This document shows, one piece after another, positions 44,273-51,834 of a stretch of 54,211 bases of DNA. Position 1 is the first letter of the stretch; every line of letters starts with the position of its first letter. The DNA lies in IMG/VR virus record IMGVR_UViG_3300010885_030189, positions 1 to 54,211 of that record; one strand, written 5' to 3'. A program made the position numbers and the translations under genes. The stretch is from a virus. The notes beneath the pieces are model-generated. The model saw nothing but the letters and a program-made list of their open reading frames with translations, was not told the DNA's origin and did not search any database.

Positions 44273-46009
44273 TTATCCAAACGGAGAACCGACGTCTGTT
44301 GCAGCATTACCTGTTCCTCCAGGATTATCTTGTATTAGTGTTTGAGCAAGATCTGGTGTTGCTGCTGTAACAGCATCTGCAGAAGGTAAACCACTAAAAT
44401 CACCATCTAAACCACTAGCACTAGTAGCTAAGTCTTTAGCAGCATTCCCAGCATCTGAAACTTTAGAAAGATCAGCTTTGTCTGCTAGATACGCTTTAAT
44501 TTGAGCATCTTGCTGGGCTGGCGGTTCTGGGTCAACTGACTTCTTCATTTCTTTTTTCTTTAATGCAAGCAATGATTGGTTTTTAGTATAGTCGTTCATA
44601 GCAGCGCCAACTTTACCAACATCTAATACTGATTTAGGTAAATGGCTTCCTATAACGTTACCGATACCACCAGCAAGTCCTGGTATAAGTTTGCTAGCTA
44701 ACTTGGTAATAGATTTTAAATCTACTCCACCACCCAACACTTTCTTAAGACCATCAGCTGCTACACCTTCTAATCCTTTTGATAATGTACCTGCTATTTT
44801 ATTAATGTCTCCAGGAGATAAAGTACCGCCTTGGGCTAACTTCGACATTACAGGAGCTAATCCTGATACTAGTTGTGCAGCCGACGTTGCATGAATATGA
44901 TCTTGAGCAGATGCGTAATGAGGTTCGCTACCACGAAGAGTATATGTTATTGTATTAGTTATAGGATCTTTCCACTGGATATAACCAGGATATGGTTCTC
45001 TGCCGAGAGCATGATATTGCTGAACATGAGTCGAAGGAGCTGCTATAGAAATTAATGTTTTTAAAGGTATACCGATCGCAGGATCGATCCTTGGAACAAC
45101 TTGACTTATAACGTTGTTAAGTAAAGAACCATTTAATCCTTTTGGAGCCATCGCTACACCTGCGAGGGCAGAACGTAATGGACCTTGAAGGTTTGCTGGT
45201 AGAAGACCACTATTTAAAACGCCAGCTAAAGGTCCCATGATATTTTTCAACCCAAGATTTTTAGCAAGCTCGCCAATAGCTCCTTGAATACCACCACTTA
45301 ATAGTTTAGCAATACCACCAGGACTAGTCATACTCATTATTTTTTGAACTTGGGAAAATCCATCAACAGCGTCTGGGAGTACGCGACTTAACTTGTCCGG
45401 ATCTACCTGTTTAACGATATCTAACACATCGCTCTTGTCTTCTTTCTTAGCAGATGCGGTAGTAGGTTTCTTAGGCTCTTTTAATTTATCATCGACTGCT
45501 ATCTTATTATCAACGCCAGTCGCTGGCGTGTATGTAGCAATTGTTTTATATCCATCCTCATTGTTAATTTTATTAATATCGATTTTACTACCATACAAAT
45601 TACTGAAAGGATAATTAGGTGTAGGATCGCTGAAGTTTTGAGCAGCTCCAGGTATGCTACCTTTTTTGATATCGATTTCTGGTATACCGTCAGTAGTTGT
45701 TCCTTCTTTTGGATCACCAGCTTTACCAAGGCTTCCAGTAATGATTGGTAGCTGACAATCTCTGTCAAACCACTCTCCGTATACCTTTGATCCTTTAACT
45801 AACCCAAGAGGCGTCGTACCGATTTTACCGTAAGCAGCAGAAGTAATTGGTTGCATTGGGATAGCCCAATGAAGATCGGTATCTTTGATATTTTCTTTAT
45901 CATCTTGTCTACCGATAATACGGATTTGCACACGTCCTGATTGATCAGGATCATTTATGTTAACTACTTCAGCTATCCATTTATCCCAGCCAAAATCTCT
46001 TTCTGTCAT
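44273..46009 (-). CDS. 5: Baseplate hub protein with gp5-type OB-fold N-terminus
   Basis: A 578-aa protein. Residues 1-100 match the OB-fold of T4 gp5: DPDQSGRVQIRIIGR, then HWAIPMQPITSAAYGKIGTT and PLGLVKGSKVYGEWFDRD (T4 has PWMSVIQPITSAAMSGIGGS and PVEGTRVYGHFLD). A SDPTPNYPFSNLYGSKIDIN segment corresponds to the region after the OB-fold. The central 200-470 is Gly/Ala/Leu-rich and helical, with no visible lysozyme catalytic motif; a HALGREPYPGYIQWKDPITN segment is of unknown role. The C-terminus is Ala/Asp-rich. It should sit on gp27 and connect to the beta-helix spike. It overlaps gp27 by 4 bases. Confidence 0.87.
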   Translation of the reverse strand: MTERDFGWDKWIAEVVNINDPDQSGRVQIRIIGRQDDKENIKDTDLHWAIPMQPITSAAYGKIGTTPLGLVKGSKVYGEWFDRDCQLPIITGSLGKAGDPKEGTTTDGIPEIDIKKGSIPGAAQNFSDPTPNYPFSNLYGSKIDINKINNEDGYKTIATYTPATGVDNKIAVDDKLKEPKKPTTASAKKEDKSDVLDIVKQVDPDKLSRVLPDAVDGFSQVQKIMSMTSPGGIAKLLSGGIQGAIGELAKNLGLKNIMGPLAGVLNSGLLPANLQGPLRSALAGVAMAPKGLNGSLLNNVISQVVPRIDPAIGIPLKTLISIAAPSTHVQQYHALGREPYPGYIQWKDPITNTITYTLRGSEPHYASAQDHIHATSAAQLVSGLAPVMSKLAQGGTLSPGDINKIAGTLSKGLEGVAADGLKKVLGGGVDLKSITKLASKLIPGLAGGIGNVIGSHLPKSVLDVGKVGAAMNDYTKNQSLLALKKKEMKKSVDPEPPAQQDAQIKAYLADKADLSKVSDAGNAAKDLATSASGLDGDFSGLPSADAVTAATPDLAQTLIQDNPGGTGNAATDVGSPFG

Positions 46010-47241
46010 GATACACCCTTTTCAAGATTACCCTTCAACAGCTCCATTACGCATGTATATCTTGGTCGTTCTCCAGCACCACCAATTTGATGGTGTATTC
46101 TAGAAACGAGGAACTTACCTGACAGTAAAGGATCCGTATCTTTATTACTCGTTGTGCTTACTTTGTTAGGGATGGCGGCGTCAACCATATCACCAGCTTT
46201 TAGATTAGCGTCACCATATACTTTAATCTTCATAGCGTTCTGCATTAATGCTGCAAGGAAAGCTTGCTGATCAGCTGTTTGTTCTGGGATAGTTGTCACT
46301 GGTCTTTGTGAAGTATCAACAGGTATTACTGCTTGTGGTGGGATCTTAGGATTAAAATATTTCGATTTAAATTCAGAAGAATCATAAGATCCAGTTCCAC
46401 CAGTTTTATATTTGGTTGCATCCGTATCGATGTCTTTAGTTTTATAAGTATGTGTTCTCACATCAAATGAAGATACTCTTCTCTTACCGCCAGTTGCGAT
46501 ACGATCAGTTGCGGAAAACTGCTTGGGTACTTCATATGCTAGAATGTTATTATCTGTCTTGTTCATCATGCTACTGTTAACAGCGTCTGACTGTTGGAAT
46601 TTTTTTACGACTTCACCATTGAATAATTTCTCGATAGTAGTGAACTTAAACTTCTGATTACCACCTGATCTGGTTTCGAAAAATACGAAGCTAGAAGATT
46701 TATTCTCATTAGAAATACCACGGCGTCTCACTACATCAGTAGCCTTATATGGGTTTTGATGACTGATGATTATCTTCTGTTTACCCTTAGTTTCCTCTAC
46801 TTCGATTTCTTTCTCACTCTTCATAAAGTTTTTATGGATATCTTTTACCATATCAGAAATGGTAGAGTTAAAGCTTTTCTGGATGTAATTAGTTTTAGAA
46901 TGAAGAGCTTCCTCTGACACTACCTTAAGAGTGTACATCTTAGATTTCTGTGAGCCAGAAGATTTAAGATCGTCGAGCGCATGTAGGGCGAACTTGTATT
47001 TCGCTGACTCTCCACCAGGAGCTTTAAATGATAACTCAACAGTTTCGTCGCCAGTCATTTTTAATTGGCCAAGCTGATCGTCCGTATCAAGAACAACAAT
47101 ATCGCCTATGATACCAGGAGTGAAGATACTCTCGAATATAGAAGCTGAAACAAATGATGATGCAAGATTCAGTTTACCTCGTGATGAGGTGACTGAGAAT
47201 GAGTCAATGATAATATCACCTGGATTATAACCTTCAGCCAT
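46006..47241 (-). CDS. 27: Baseplate hub protein gp27-like
   Basis: A 411-aa protein (T4 gp27 is 391 aa), the trimeric hub ring that connects tube and spike. The N-terminal section (GDIIIDSFSVTSSRGKLNLA, then SSFVSASIFESIFTPGIIGD) and the middle YTLKVVSEEALHSKTNYIQK match T4-type and related tail hub proteins. The C-terminal half contains the DLKAGDMVDAAIPNK-like segment AGDMVDAAIPNK and FLVSRIHHQIGGAGERPRYT, as in hub proteins with tube-like domains. It lies between gp53 and gp5, with a 3-base gap and a 4-base overlap. Confidence 0.88.
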   Translation of the reverse strand: MAEGYNPGDIIIDSFSVTSSRGKLNLASSFVSASIFESIFTPGIIGDIVVLDTDDQLGQLKMTGDETVELSFKAPGGESAKYKFALHALDDLKSSGSQKSKMYTLKVVSEEALHSKTNYIQKSFNSTISDMVKDIHKNFMKSEKEIEVEETKGKQKIIISHQNPYKATDVVRRRGISNENKSSSFVFFETRSGGNQKFKFTTIEKLFNGEVVKKFQQSDAVNSSMMNKTDNNILAYEVPKQFSATDRIATGGKRRVSSFDVRTHTYKTKDIDTDATKYKTGGTGSYDSSEFKSKYFNPKIPPQAVIPVDTSQRPVTTIPEQTADQQAFLAALMQNAMKIKVYGDANLKAGDMVDAAIPNKVSTTSNKDTDPLLSGKFLVSRIHHQIGGAGERPRYTCVMELLKGNLEKGVS

Positions 47242-47244
47242 TTA

Positions 47245-48153
47245 TTACTTCAACAACCTTGTTAATTCGTTGGAAACTCTCATAGAATATGAACTGTCAA
47301 GAACGTTTATAGATCTCTTTTGTTCGTTCTTTTCTTTCTCATAATCATAAATCGATACTGCACTCCAGTAGATATTCTCATCAAGAGATATGTTATTCGC
47401 CACTACTTCAGTGGTAGCAAATCCTAATTGAGCGCCGCTTTCTCTACCCTTCATAATACTGTACACTTCAGAAATTTCTATTGTGCTATTAGCTAATGAT
47501 ATGCCAGAAATATGCTGTAGTGTCAAATATGTAGAGTTAGCTAAAAGGACCTGACCTTTGCCAGTATATTCTTCATTCTCATCAAAAATTATATCTACAA
47601 TTTCGTTTGGTTTAAAATCTACGAACCCAGTACCGAACTCCGTAGCGACTGCATGATATTTTCTAACAGTATTAGTATTAATAACCCAATCCTGCTGTAC
47701 TCTCTGATAACCTGCAGGGCTGCTGCTCATATGATAATATGGTTGCCAATATCTATGAACGTTGTTGGCTAGAACACCATATTCAGAAACCGATATTTTC
47801 TCTTCGTTCTCGTACCAGTTATTTCTGTAAAACATAGTTTTAGATTGAAGATCATAGATATTTGTGTTGTACTTTTTGATTATGACGTTATGGAAATCTC
47901 TTTCGCTAAGATACCAATCAGTATATGGATCTGTTACCTTGTTGCCAAGATATAAAACCCAATCCATATACTGGTCGTTGTAATATCTATCAGCTAGCTG
48001 ATCTGGGCGCTCGTCCTCTGACAAATCATACTTATAAAACAGGTATGGGTTTTTAAATGCATCCTGTGTTACAATTGCTCTTTCTGTTATGTTAAGAACC
48101 AGAGCATCATTGTAAGTAATGAGGGGGAATTTAGCGAAATATTTCTCAGCCAA
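47245..48153 (-). CDS. 53: Baseplate wedge protein gp53 (extended)
   Basis: A 302-aa protein; T4 gp53 is 196 aa. The gp53 core is clear at 51-81: DQLADRYYNDQYMDWVLYLG then NKVTDPYTDWYLS (T4: ELANAIYGNPQLYWVLLMCN, DNYDPYYGW). Gp53 binds gp6 and gp25 in the inner baseplate. The additional C-terminal part contains a beta-module (about 190-235: FKPNEIVDIIFDENEEYTGK, then GQVLLANSTYLTLQHISG) similar to those in gp7, gp8 and the 838-aa protein. It overlaps the gp48-like gene by 8 bases. Confidence 0.92.
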   Translation of the reverse strand: MAEKYFAKFPLITYNDALVLNITERAIVTQDAFKNPYLFYKYDLSEDERPDQLADRYYNDQYMDWVLYLGNKVTDPYTDWYLSERDFHNVIIKKYNTNIYDLQSKTMFYRNNWYENEEKISVSEYGVLANNVHRYWQPYYHMSSSPAGYQRVQQDWVINTNTVRKYHAVATEFGTGFVDFKPNEIVDIIFDENEEYTGKGQVLLANSTYLTLQHISGISLANSTIEISEVYSIMKGRESGAQLGFATTEVVANNISLDENIYWSAVSIYDYEKEKNEQKRSINVLDSSYSMRVSNELTRLLK

Positions 48154-49102
48154 ACAAAGCTCCTTTCGAACGTAAAGAATTATTTTCCATATCTTCTTTT
48201 AACCAGTATTCAATTTCAAGGAAGTTAATGTTAATTTGAACTAGCGTAGGAGCATTAGTATTTTTAAAGAAAGATGGTTGTCCACCAACAGCAAAATTCA
48301 CATCAAGTGATTCTATAACGCATGGTTTAAATCGATATAGAAACGTCTCATCTGGATATAAATTAATGATTGCCATGTTTGGATATGTTAATAGAGTACC
48401 GCCAGCGTTTCCAGACATAGCAGGTAACATATTAGATCTCAGTGTGTCTATAATTTCTTTTACAGTATTAGATTCTTCTTCATTATTTGGTGCCAGTTTC
48501 CAAGAAAAACTGTGTTTCTTAAATGCAGGAGCTTGAAATAATACTGTAAGGAATGGATTTTGAGCAAGACCACCAAGCTGGAGCGCCTGTGCAGGATCTA
48601 TACCTGCAGCTGCCGTTAATCCTCTAGTAGCTTGAGCTACAATTCCTGCAGCGGCTCCACCAGCTGCTCCCATCGCTGCAGCGCCTATAGAACCACTACT
48701 ACCCACACCGTTTCTACCTGCTAATCCGCCTTCAATAGCAGCGCCTACTGCTGCGTCAGAACCTACAGGTGCGTATTGCACCTGTGTATTGTCACGTAAT
48801 TCTGTTGGTACAGGCAAACGAATACCACCAACTGCTGAAAGAAATGGCTGATTGAAAATAGAACGACGTTGATATTCGACAAACTGAATCGCTATATATG
48901 CATTACGATTAGCAGATGGGTCAACAAGATCCGCCGGAAACATCAAGTTACCTAGATACTTAGATTTTGATGTAGCTTCTGGTGTTTTTAAGAAGGCTAG
49001 TTTTGCAGCTCCTACGGCTGCTAAACCACCAACAATAACAGCTTGACCGAGGTCAGATTTTACAAATCTTCCACCTTTAACTAATGCAGAGGCGATTGTC
49101 AT
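48146..49102 (-). CDS. 48: Baseplate tail tube cap protein gp48-like
   Basis: A 318-aa protein (T4 gp48 is 364 aa). The C-terminal half fits gp48: PFLTVLFQAPAFKKHSFSWK, then LAPNNEEESNTVKEIIDTLR, and FKPCVIESLDVNFAVGGQPS followed by APTLVQININFLEIEYWLKE. T4 gp48 has comparable 'FTWDLTPRSTED' and 'FGPCQIQSIRF' strings. The N-terminus has a hydrophobic Gly/Ala stretch (about 15-38), and another Gly/Ala-rich stretch lies at 115-160. Gp48 caps the hub and, with gp54, starts tube polymerisation. The gene starts the leftward block with a late-type box 28 bases upstream. Confidence 0.85.
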   Translation of the reverse strand: MTIASALVKGGRFVKSDLGQAVIVGGLAAVGAAKLAFLKTPEATSKSKYLGNLMFPADLVDPSANRNAYIAIQFVEYQRRSIFNQPFLSAVGGIRLPVPTELRDNTQVQYAPVGSDAAVGAAIEGGLAGRNGVGSSGSIGAAAMGAAGGAAAGIVAQATRGLTAAAGIDPAQALQLGGLAQNPFLTVLFQAPAFKKHSFSWKLAPNNEEESNTVKEIIDTLRSNMLPAMSGNAGGTLLTYPNMAIINLYPDETFLYRFKPCVIESLDVNFAVGGQPSFFKNTNAPTLVQININFLEIEYWLKEDMENNSLRSKGALFG

Positions 49103-49112
49103 ATGTTTATCC

Positions 49113-49120
49113 TATAAATA
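49113..49120 (+). promoter_or_regulatory. Late promoter motif upstream of gp4
   Basis: A perfect TATAAATA box on the plus strand, 29 bases before the gp4 ATG, in the 46-base gap between divergent gene blocks. It is the only clear promoter for the rightward block in this window. Confidence 0.78.
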
Positions 49121-49129
49121 TCTTTTTAC

Positions 49130-49137
49130 TATTTATG
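49130..49137 (-). promoter_or_regulatory. Late promoter-like motif upstream of gp48
   Basis: CATAAATA on the minus strand, 28 bases before the gp48 ATG. It lies 9 bases to the right of the plus-strand box, so the two promoters face each other and the early parts of the transcripts overlap. Confidence 0.55.
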
Positions 49138-49148
49138 ATTGGTGTAGG

Positions 49149-49607
49149 ATGGCATACAAAACATATCATGGTTATTTCAAACCAAAACATCCAGAAAAAT
49201 ACAAAGGCGACGCCAACAATATTATTTATCGTTCACGTTGGGAAAGTTTAGTTATGAGTAAGCTAGATGAGCATCCGGATGTTATTTGGTGGCAAAGCGA
49301 AGAAACTATTATCCCGTATAGATCTCCCGTAGATGGTAGGGTACATAGATATTTCCCTGATTTTCTTGTCAGGATGAAAGATGCTAATGGTAAATTTAAA
49401 ACGATATTAATTGAAGTTAAACCATACGCTCAAACACAGCCGCCAATCATCAAAGAAGGTGCATCTAAACGAACCAAAAAATACATAACGGAAGTGTGTA
49501 CGTATGGTATAAATAGTGCTAAGTGGAATGCAGCTCGAGAATACTGCAAAGATAGGCAGTATGAGTTTATGATCATGACCGAAAGAGAATTAGGAATCAA
49601 ATTTTAA
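49149..49607 (+). CDS. 4: Head completion protein gp4 (nuclease fold)
   Basis: A 152-aa protein (T4 gp4, also called 50/65, is 150 aa). Matching stretches are GYFKPKHPEKYKGDANNIIY, RSRWESLVMSKLDEHPDVIW (T4 RSNWEKFFFEWLDKNPEIIAW), HRYFPDFLV, and LIEVKPYAQTQPP. It has the pattern of a TnsA-like PD-(D/E)xK nuclease: E32, PD at 70-71, and E89-V90-K91. The protein joins the head after packaging so that the tail can attach; it may trim DNA. It is the first gene of the rightward block and ends with a one-base overlap with the next gene. Confidence 0.95.
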   Translation: MAYKTYHGYFKPKHPEKYKGDANNIIYRSRWESLVMSKLDEHPDVIWWQSEETIIPYRSPVDGRVHRYFPDFLVRMKDANGKFKTILIEVKPYAQTQPPIIKEGASKRTKKYITEVCTYGINSAKWNAAREYCKDRQYEFMIMTERELGIKF

Positions 49608-50215
49608 TGGCAGCTTACATATTTCAATCGTTAGCTAAGAAGGGTAAAGCCGAAGGCGTTACTCCTAACACGACAGCTGCAGCCAGAGCTTGGTACAGAA
49701 ACGAAGCTTCCAAATTAGTTTCCAGAAACGTAAACAAGAACCGTATGATGAACGATAAACAGAACATCGTTAATCAAATTACAGGTAATGATGTCGGTAA
49801 GATGTTTATGTTCTTCTATGATCCTAAGCATAAGGCGACGCTACCATACTACGATATCTTCCCAATGATATTTCCTATTGGGTTTCAAGAAGGCGGCTTC
49901 CTTGGTATCAATCTCCATTATCTTCCTCACTATCTAAGAGCTAGATTAATGGATGCTCTATACACTACAGCTAACAACAATAAATATGATGAAACGACAA
50001 AATTAAAACTATCATATGATATGCTTAATGGTGCTGCTCAGTTTGGACCATTTTCCGCTTGCCTCAAGAAGTATCTTTGGGATCATGTGCAGGGTAAATT
50101 CCTATACGTAGAGCCAACAAACTGGGACACAGCGTTGATGATGCCACTTGAAAGATTCCAGAAAGCGCCAAACTACAAAGTGTTCGGCGATTCAATAGCA
50201 AAAATTAGAGGTTAG
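49607..50215 (+). CDS. Conserved structural protein between gp4 and the gp54-like gene, 202 aa
   Basis: A 202-aa protein. The distinctive portion is KMFMFFYDPKHKATLPYYDI, then FPMIFPIGFQEGGFLGINLH and YLPHYLRARLMDALY. I associate this pattern with a conserved gene of environmental T4-like phages but cannot name a T4 equivalent. The N-terminus (about 1-45) is basic. It overlaps gp4 by one base (TAATGG) and is followed three bases later by the gp54-like gene, so it is probably a head-completion, tail or assembly factor. No catalytic motif is visible. Confidence 0.65.
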   Translation: MAAYIFQSLAKKGKAEGVTPNTTAAARAWYRNEASKLVSRNVNKNRMMNDKQNIVNQITGNDVGKMFMFFYDPKHKATLPYYDIFPMIFPIGFQEGGFLGINLHYLPHYLRARLMDALYTTANNNKYDETTKLKLSYDMLNGAAQFGPFSACLKKYLWDHVQGKFLYVEPTNWDTALMMPLERFQKAPNYKVFGDSIAKIRG

Positions 50216-50218
50216 TAA

Positions 50219-50935
50219 ATGCCTGGATTTAACATCAACGCTTTCCAAACAGATATATCGAATCATGGTTATCTGCAAACTAATAAATTTATAGCTGCAT
50301 TTAGTTCTCCCACATGCATGCAAGGTGAGACTATTGATGGTAGAAGCGCTATTGATACAGAAAGATTAATTCAAGTTAGAGCTGAATCAGTTAAGATTCC
50401 AGGAATCGCATTGTTACAAGCTGATATTAATAGATATGGTCAGGGTCCTACCCAAAAAATGCCATTCAATGCTCGTTTCACAGAAAATGCTATTACGTTT
50501 ATTTCTGATCGAAACGGTCAGCTCTACAAATATTTCTATGTATGGCTGAATAAGATATTCGATACTTCTGGTACTACAGGACAATCAAACCAAGGTGCAT
50601 CATACGCAACAGAGTATAAAGACAACTACGCAACAGATTTGCATGTGTACATTTATGATAACGCTGGTAATCAGGTTAAAGAAATCGTTATGTACAAAGC
50701 TTACCCTGAATCTATGAACGATATTAACCTTAGCTGGAACGATAACAGTCAGCTGTTGAAGGTAACAGTAAGTTTTACCTTTAGAGATTGGGCGATGATT
50801 GGTGTTTCGAATGCTAGAATCGGTACAGACACACAACCAGCTAGAACTAACAAAGTTACTACATTTGCTGGTCGTCAGGGCGGAGCAGTTACTCCTTCTT
50901 TAACATCATTAAACTCAAGAGTGAGACAACCTTAA
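50219..50935 (+). CDS. 54: Tail tube-like baseplate protein gp54-like
   Basis: A 238-aa protein; T4 gp54 is 320 aa. It has tube-fold features: GFNINAFQTDISNHGYLQTN at the start, VKIPGIALLQADINRYGQGP, then ISDRNGQLYKYFYVWLNKIF and the C-terminal INLSWNDNSQLLKVTVSFTF. These match gp19 in this window (FNISTFKTRG; TVRFAYDYW) and T4 gp54 (YSLEEFNNQAINADFQRNN; ITTFDVTFAYRVM). It probably forms the first tube-like ring on the baseplate together with gp48. It is shorter than T4 gp54 mainly at the C-terminus. Confidence 0.78.
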   Translation: MPGFNINAFQTDISNHGYLQTNKFIAAFSSPTCMQGETIDGRSAIDTERLIQVRAESVKIPGIALLQADINRYGQGPTQKMPFNARFTENAITFISDRNGQLYKYFYVWLNKIFDTSGTTGQSNQGASYATEYKDNYATDLHVYIYDNAGNQVKEIVMYKAYPESMNDINLSWNDNSQLLKVTVSFTFRDWAMIGVSNARIGTDTQPARTNKVTTFAGRQGGAVTPSLTSLNSRVRQP

Positions 50936-50953
50936 TTATAACTGGAGAATATT

Positions 50954-51661
50954 ATGTCTTTACCTAAAATTGAACATCCTATTTTTAAAATCAAAGTTCC
51001 ATCTACTAAGAAAGAAATTAGATTTCGACCATTCCTCGTTAAGGAAGAGAAGATCCTTCTTATTGCTAAGACGAGCGAACAAGAAAACGATATTCTTTTA
51101 GCGATTAAGCAGGTCGTCAATAATTGCGCAATAGATGATATTGACGTTGATAAGCTAGCCCTGTTTGATGTTGAATATTTGTTCTTGAAGATCAGAGCAC
51201 AATCAATCAACAATATAATTAATGTTACATACAGAGATAACGAAGACGGAACCGATTATGATTTTGATATTGATCTAAATGATGTTATTGTTAAATTTCC
51301 ATTAGAACAAGAGAAAACTATAAAGTTGTCAGGAAAAGCTGGCTTGATAATGAAGTATCCTGAAGCTAGTTTGTATGAAGACAAAGAGTTTTTAAATTCT
51401 GGTGAAGAAGTGTTCTACCAATTGGTATTACGCTGCATCGAAAAGTTCTATGATGAAGAAACAGTTTACGATGTGAAAAACTATACGTTGCAAGAAGTAT
51501 CAGAATTCGTTGATAATTTAGATGTGAAGAGTTTTGATAAGGTACGAGACTTCATTGTCAATCAACCAAAACTAAACTACATTATCGAATACACCAACAA
51601 GATGAAAAACAAGAGAAAGATCGAGCTTACTACGTTAACAGATTTTTTTACATTGCGCTGA
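50954..51661 (+). CDS. 26: Baseplate hub / tail assembly protein gp26/gp51-type (zero-frame product)
   Basis: A 235-aa protein of the T4_baseplate type. Conserved parts are IEHPIFKIKVPSTKKEIRFR, PFLVKEEKILLIAKTSE (27-43), VVNNCAIDDIDVDKLALFDV, and VEYLFLKIRAQSINNII. In T4 the family member takes part in hub formation. The start is ATG at 50954 with AGGAG-like TGGAGAATATT upstream. The frame ends TGA at 51659-51661, but the last codons before it (GAT TTT TTT ACA) contain a slippery site that gives access to a further 61 codons. The layout resembles tail assembly chaperones of the lambda G/GT kind. Whether gp26 or gp51 is the best label is uncertain. Confidence 0.85.
   Translation: MSLPKIEHPIFKIKVPSTKKEIRFRPFLVKEEKILLIAKTSEQENDILLAIKQVVNNCAIDDIDVDKLALFDVEYLFLKIRAQSINNIINVTYRDNEDGTDYDFDIDLNDVIVKFPLEQEKTIKLSGKAGLIMKYPEASLYEDKEFLNSGEEVFYQLVLRCIEKFYDEETVYDVKNYTLQEVSEFVDNLDVKSFDKVRDFIVNQPKLNYIIEYTNKMKNKRKIELTTLTDFFTLR
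51643..51649 (+). promoter_or_regulatory. Programmed -1 frameshift site (T_TTT_TTT)
   Basis: Seven T at 51643-51649 are positioned in the zero frame as T TTT TTT, the exact X_XXY_YYZ form needed for tandem -1 slippage of two Phe tRNAs. The zero-frame stop follows 9-11 bases later. The -1 frame then stays open for 61 codons and lacks its own start. A short palindrome (CTCTAGAG, 51671-51678) lies downstream, but no strong stimulatory structure was recognised. Confidence 0.8.
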
Positions 51662-51834
51662 GTCACAATACTCTAGAGAATTATTATACAACTAATTTTT
51701 CTTTGATTCAGCACCATAAATATTCTATAAGTGATATTGAAAATCTTTTGCCATTCGAGCGTGACATTTATGTTGAAATGTTAATGAATCATCTCAAAGA
51801 ACTAGAAGAACAAAAGAGAAATCAAAATGGCTAA
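51649..51834 (+). CDS. -1 frame extension of the gp26/gp51-type protein (61 aa)
   Basis: The -1 frame continues after Phe232 with YIALSHNTLENYYTTNFSLI, then QHHKYSISDIENLLPFERDI, and YVEMLMNHLKELEEQKRNQN, ending at the TAA at 51832-51834. The fusion would be 293 aa. The end pattern '(M/L)LPFER(D/E)IY..ML..(H/Y)L.E..E...' looks like a conserved element of T4-like hub/assembly proteins. The segment has coding character but no in-frame ATG near its 5' end and no ribosome site, so translation by frameshift is the simplest explanation. It overlaps the holin start by 8 bases. Confidence 0.78.
   Translation, partial: YIALSHNTLENYYTTNFSLIQHHKYSISDIENLLPFERDIYVEMLMNHLKELEEQKRNQNG

Noticed and set aside
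51715-51722. CATAAATA on the plus strand before the holin gene
   Set aside because: It lies inside the -1 frame extension, over 100 bases from the holin start, farther than all other candidates.
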